In this document: positions 6,108-7,012 of the stretch, one piece after another
Layout of the letters: every line of letters starts with the position of its first letter
How positions within the stretch are numbered: the stretch's first letter is position 1
Assembly: GCA_016198545.1 (NCBI GenBank)
Contig: JACQIJ010000067.1
Coordinates: forward strand, 1-7,012
Direction: 5' to 3'
Source of the DNA: Pseudomonadota bacterium
GTDB lineage: Bacteria; Pseudomonadota; Alphaproteobacteria; Micavibrionales; Micavibrionaceae
Length of the DNA stretch: 7,012 nucleotides
Notes under the pieces: generated by a model
The model's input: only the letters and a program-made list of their open reading frames with translations
What the model was told of the DNA's origin: nothing
Database searches by the model: none
Position numbers and translations under genes: made by a program

Positions 6108-6557
6108 ATGACAAAATACAGCGCAGCCCTGCCATCTGATATCAGCGACGTGACGATCGAAGCCCTCGTCGACGGCGAACGCCTGCCGGTGGCATTCGCG
6201 TTCACGGCCGACTCCCGCTTTCCGCTCGACAGGAAAGCCGTGACGGAAAATCTGTGCGACATACTGAACGGGCAGGCGCCGCGGCATAAAATAAGCGGCG
6301 GCAAGCACCAGTTTTTCTATACGCATATGGGCAATCTGCTGGATCTGCGCTTCCGCGAGGACGGCAAAGGCCTCAGCGAACCGGGCCTTGTCATTTCCGC
6401 CAACGGAAGTTCAAGCATCGGGGATCTGGGAAAAGAATTCATGGAGCGCATCAACGGAGATATAATGAAAAAACTTTGCGACGCGGTGGAAAGCCGCAGA
6501 GAACGGGCGGTATCGCCGGCAACGGGAATGCGGACTTTAAACCCGCCGACCATCTAG
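6108..6557 (+). CDS. Hypothetical protein, 149 residues, no recognised family
   Basis: I do not recognise this protein. It has no signal peptide or membrane segment and looks cytosolic. Visible features: an acidic, beta-like N-terminal part (about 10-35), a segment with LDRKAVTENLCDILNG (40-55), a His/Lys/aromatic-rich stretch around HKISGGKHQFFYTHMGN (60-76), a strand-like GLVISANGSSSIGDLG (93-108), and a charged C-terminal helix with ERINGDIMKKLCDAVESRRER (113-133, Cys50 and Cys124 overall), ending in an unstructured tail. The start is placed at ATG 6108, with GGGA at 6096-6099 as a weak ribosome site. A TTG two codons upstream (6102) would sit too near that site. The gene is divergent from ahcY and convergent with rapZ, overlapping it by 4 bases. 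Coding status is supported by a single open frame consistent with its neighbours' base use and by tight packing between genes, not by homology. Confidence 0.65.
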   Translation: MTKYSAALPSDISDVTIEALVDGERLPVAFAFTADSRFPLDRKAVTENLCDILNGQAPRHKISGGKHQFFYTHMGNLLDLRFREDGKGLSEPGLVISANGSSSIGDLGKEFMERINGDIMKKLCDAVESRRERAVSPATGMRTLNPPTI

Positions 6558-7012
6558 CGGCTTACATCCCTGTGCAGGATATTGACGGCAAAATCCTGGC
6601 CTTCCAGCCAGGGCCTCAGCTTTTCCGCCGCGTAAACGGAACGATGCCGCCCGCCCGTGCATCCGATGGCAACGGTCAGATAGTTTTTTCCTTCCGCGGC
6701 ATAACGGGGCAGGAGCGGTTCCATCAGCTTTTTGAAATCGTTGCAGAACGCTGCAAATCCGGCATCGCCTTCGATATAATCGCCGACGGACGCATCGAGG
6801 CCGCTCAAGGATTTCAGATCCGCAACCCAGTGGGGATTCTTTAAAAAACGGACATCCATCACGACATCCGCTTCGCGGGGCAGGCCAAAGCGGAAGCCGA
6901 AAGACATGATTGTCACCGACAGTCTTTTTTGCGACAGGGCGAAATGCCCTTCCAGCACGCGCCGCAAATCATGAACCGACAGATCGGTCGTATCGACCAG
7001 TACATCGGCGGA
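6554..7012 (-). CDS. rapZ: RNase adapter / nucleotide-binding protein RapZ, C-terminal part (5' end outside window)
   Basis: The last 152 residues of RapZ (YvcJ/YhbJ family) are present; the frame runs open to the window edge, so the N-terminal P-loop ATPase domain lies outside. Recognisable blocks of the visible part: DTTDLSVHDLRR (7-18), VTIMSFGFRFGLP (33-45), DVRFLKNPHWV (53-63), GLD (71-73), LTVAIGCTGGRHRSV (112-126) and HRD near the end. In E. coli RapZ binds glucosamine-6-phosphate and the sRNAs GlmY and GlmZ through this C-terminal domain and guides RNase E, controlling GlmS. In alphaproteobacteria the family is often encoded beside hprK and PTS genes and its RNA targets are less clear. 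A TTG at 6967 is not the start, because the conserved block upstream of it continues in frame. The TAG stop overlaps that of the convergent gene. Confidence 0.95.
   Translation of the reverse strand, partial: SADVLVDTTDLSVHDLRRVLEGHFALSQKRLSVTIMSFGFRFGLPREADVVMDVRFLKNPHWVADLKSLSGLDASVGDYIEGDAGFAAFCNDFKKLMEPLLPRYAAEGKNYLTVAIGCTGGRHRSVYAAEKLRPWLEGQDFAVNILHRDVSR

Noticed and set aside
4793..6139. A 448-codon plus-strand open frame antisense to ahcY
   Set aside because: The coding strand encodes an unmistakable AhcY. The antisense product is His/Arg-rich low-information sequence.
6456..6557. Internal GGAGA-TATA-ATG at 6456-6467 as a separate 30-residue gene
   Set aside because: The ATG at 6465 is in frame with the larger protein, and the short product is only its C-terminal helix. 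An internal start is possible but nothing else supports it.
6554..6967. TTG at 6967 as the start of rapZ
   Set aside because: The conserved DTTDLSVHDLRR block crosses it and continues to the window edge, so the gene is cut by the window.

Overview
The window reads as part of an alphaproteobacterial chromosome of moderate-to-high GC. The evidence is the collinear minus-strand set rapZ – ahcY – divL-like kinase, which resembles a known alphaproteobacterial neighbourhood, and the proteobacterial character of each protein. I cannot name the genus. No rRNA, tRNA, CRISPR array, insertion sequence or long repeat is visible. Coding density is high and no gene-free stretch exceeds about 135 bases.

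Layout. (1) Positions 1-1122, plus strand: a MarR-type regulator with an unusual four-cysteine C-terminal tail, then a small secreted protein with four cysteines in its mature part. Each has its own sigma70-like promoter placed so close to the start codon that both mRNAs may be leaderless or nearly so. (2) Positions 1138-3519, minus strand: a 793-residue multi-PAS protein of histidine-kinase architecture. The phospho-accepting histidine of the H-box is a tyrosine (Tyr558) while the ATPase domain is intact. That is the hallmark of DivL, the cell-cycle regulator of the CckA-CtrA pathway. (3) Positions 3653-4675, plus strand: a protein of the DUF2419/QNG1 family (queuosine 5'-phosphate N-glycosylase, queuine salvage), transcribed divergently from the divL-like gene. 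(4) Positions 4688-5998, minus strand: ahcY, S-adenosylhomocysteine hydrolase. (5) Positions 6108-6557, plus strand: an unrecognised 149-residue protein. (6) From 6554 off the right edge, minus strand: the C-terminal 152 residues of RapZ, whose stop codon is nested with that of gene 5 in a shared CTAG.

How the genes fit together. On the minus strand the order is rapZ, ahcY, divL. In many relatives rapZ, a PTS EIIA gene, HPr and ahcY lie together, followed by the divL-type PAS kinase. Here the EIIA and HPr genes are absent from the expected place, and two plus-strand genes (the unknown protein and the queuosine-salvage enzyme) interrupt the cluster. The housekeeping skeleton is therefore old and the two interrupting genes look like later arrivals. 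AhcY removes the methyltransferase by-product SAH. The QNG1-like protein would free queuine for tRNA modification. The DivL-like protein would act in cell-cycle phosphorelay control. The regulator and secreted-protein pair at the left end looks like an independent unit.

I see no wholly new multi-gene system. The most notable points are the tyrosine-for-histidine kinase, the divergent queuosine-salvage enzyme inserted beside it, the cysteine-tailed MarR regulator, and the predicted leaderless promoters.
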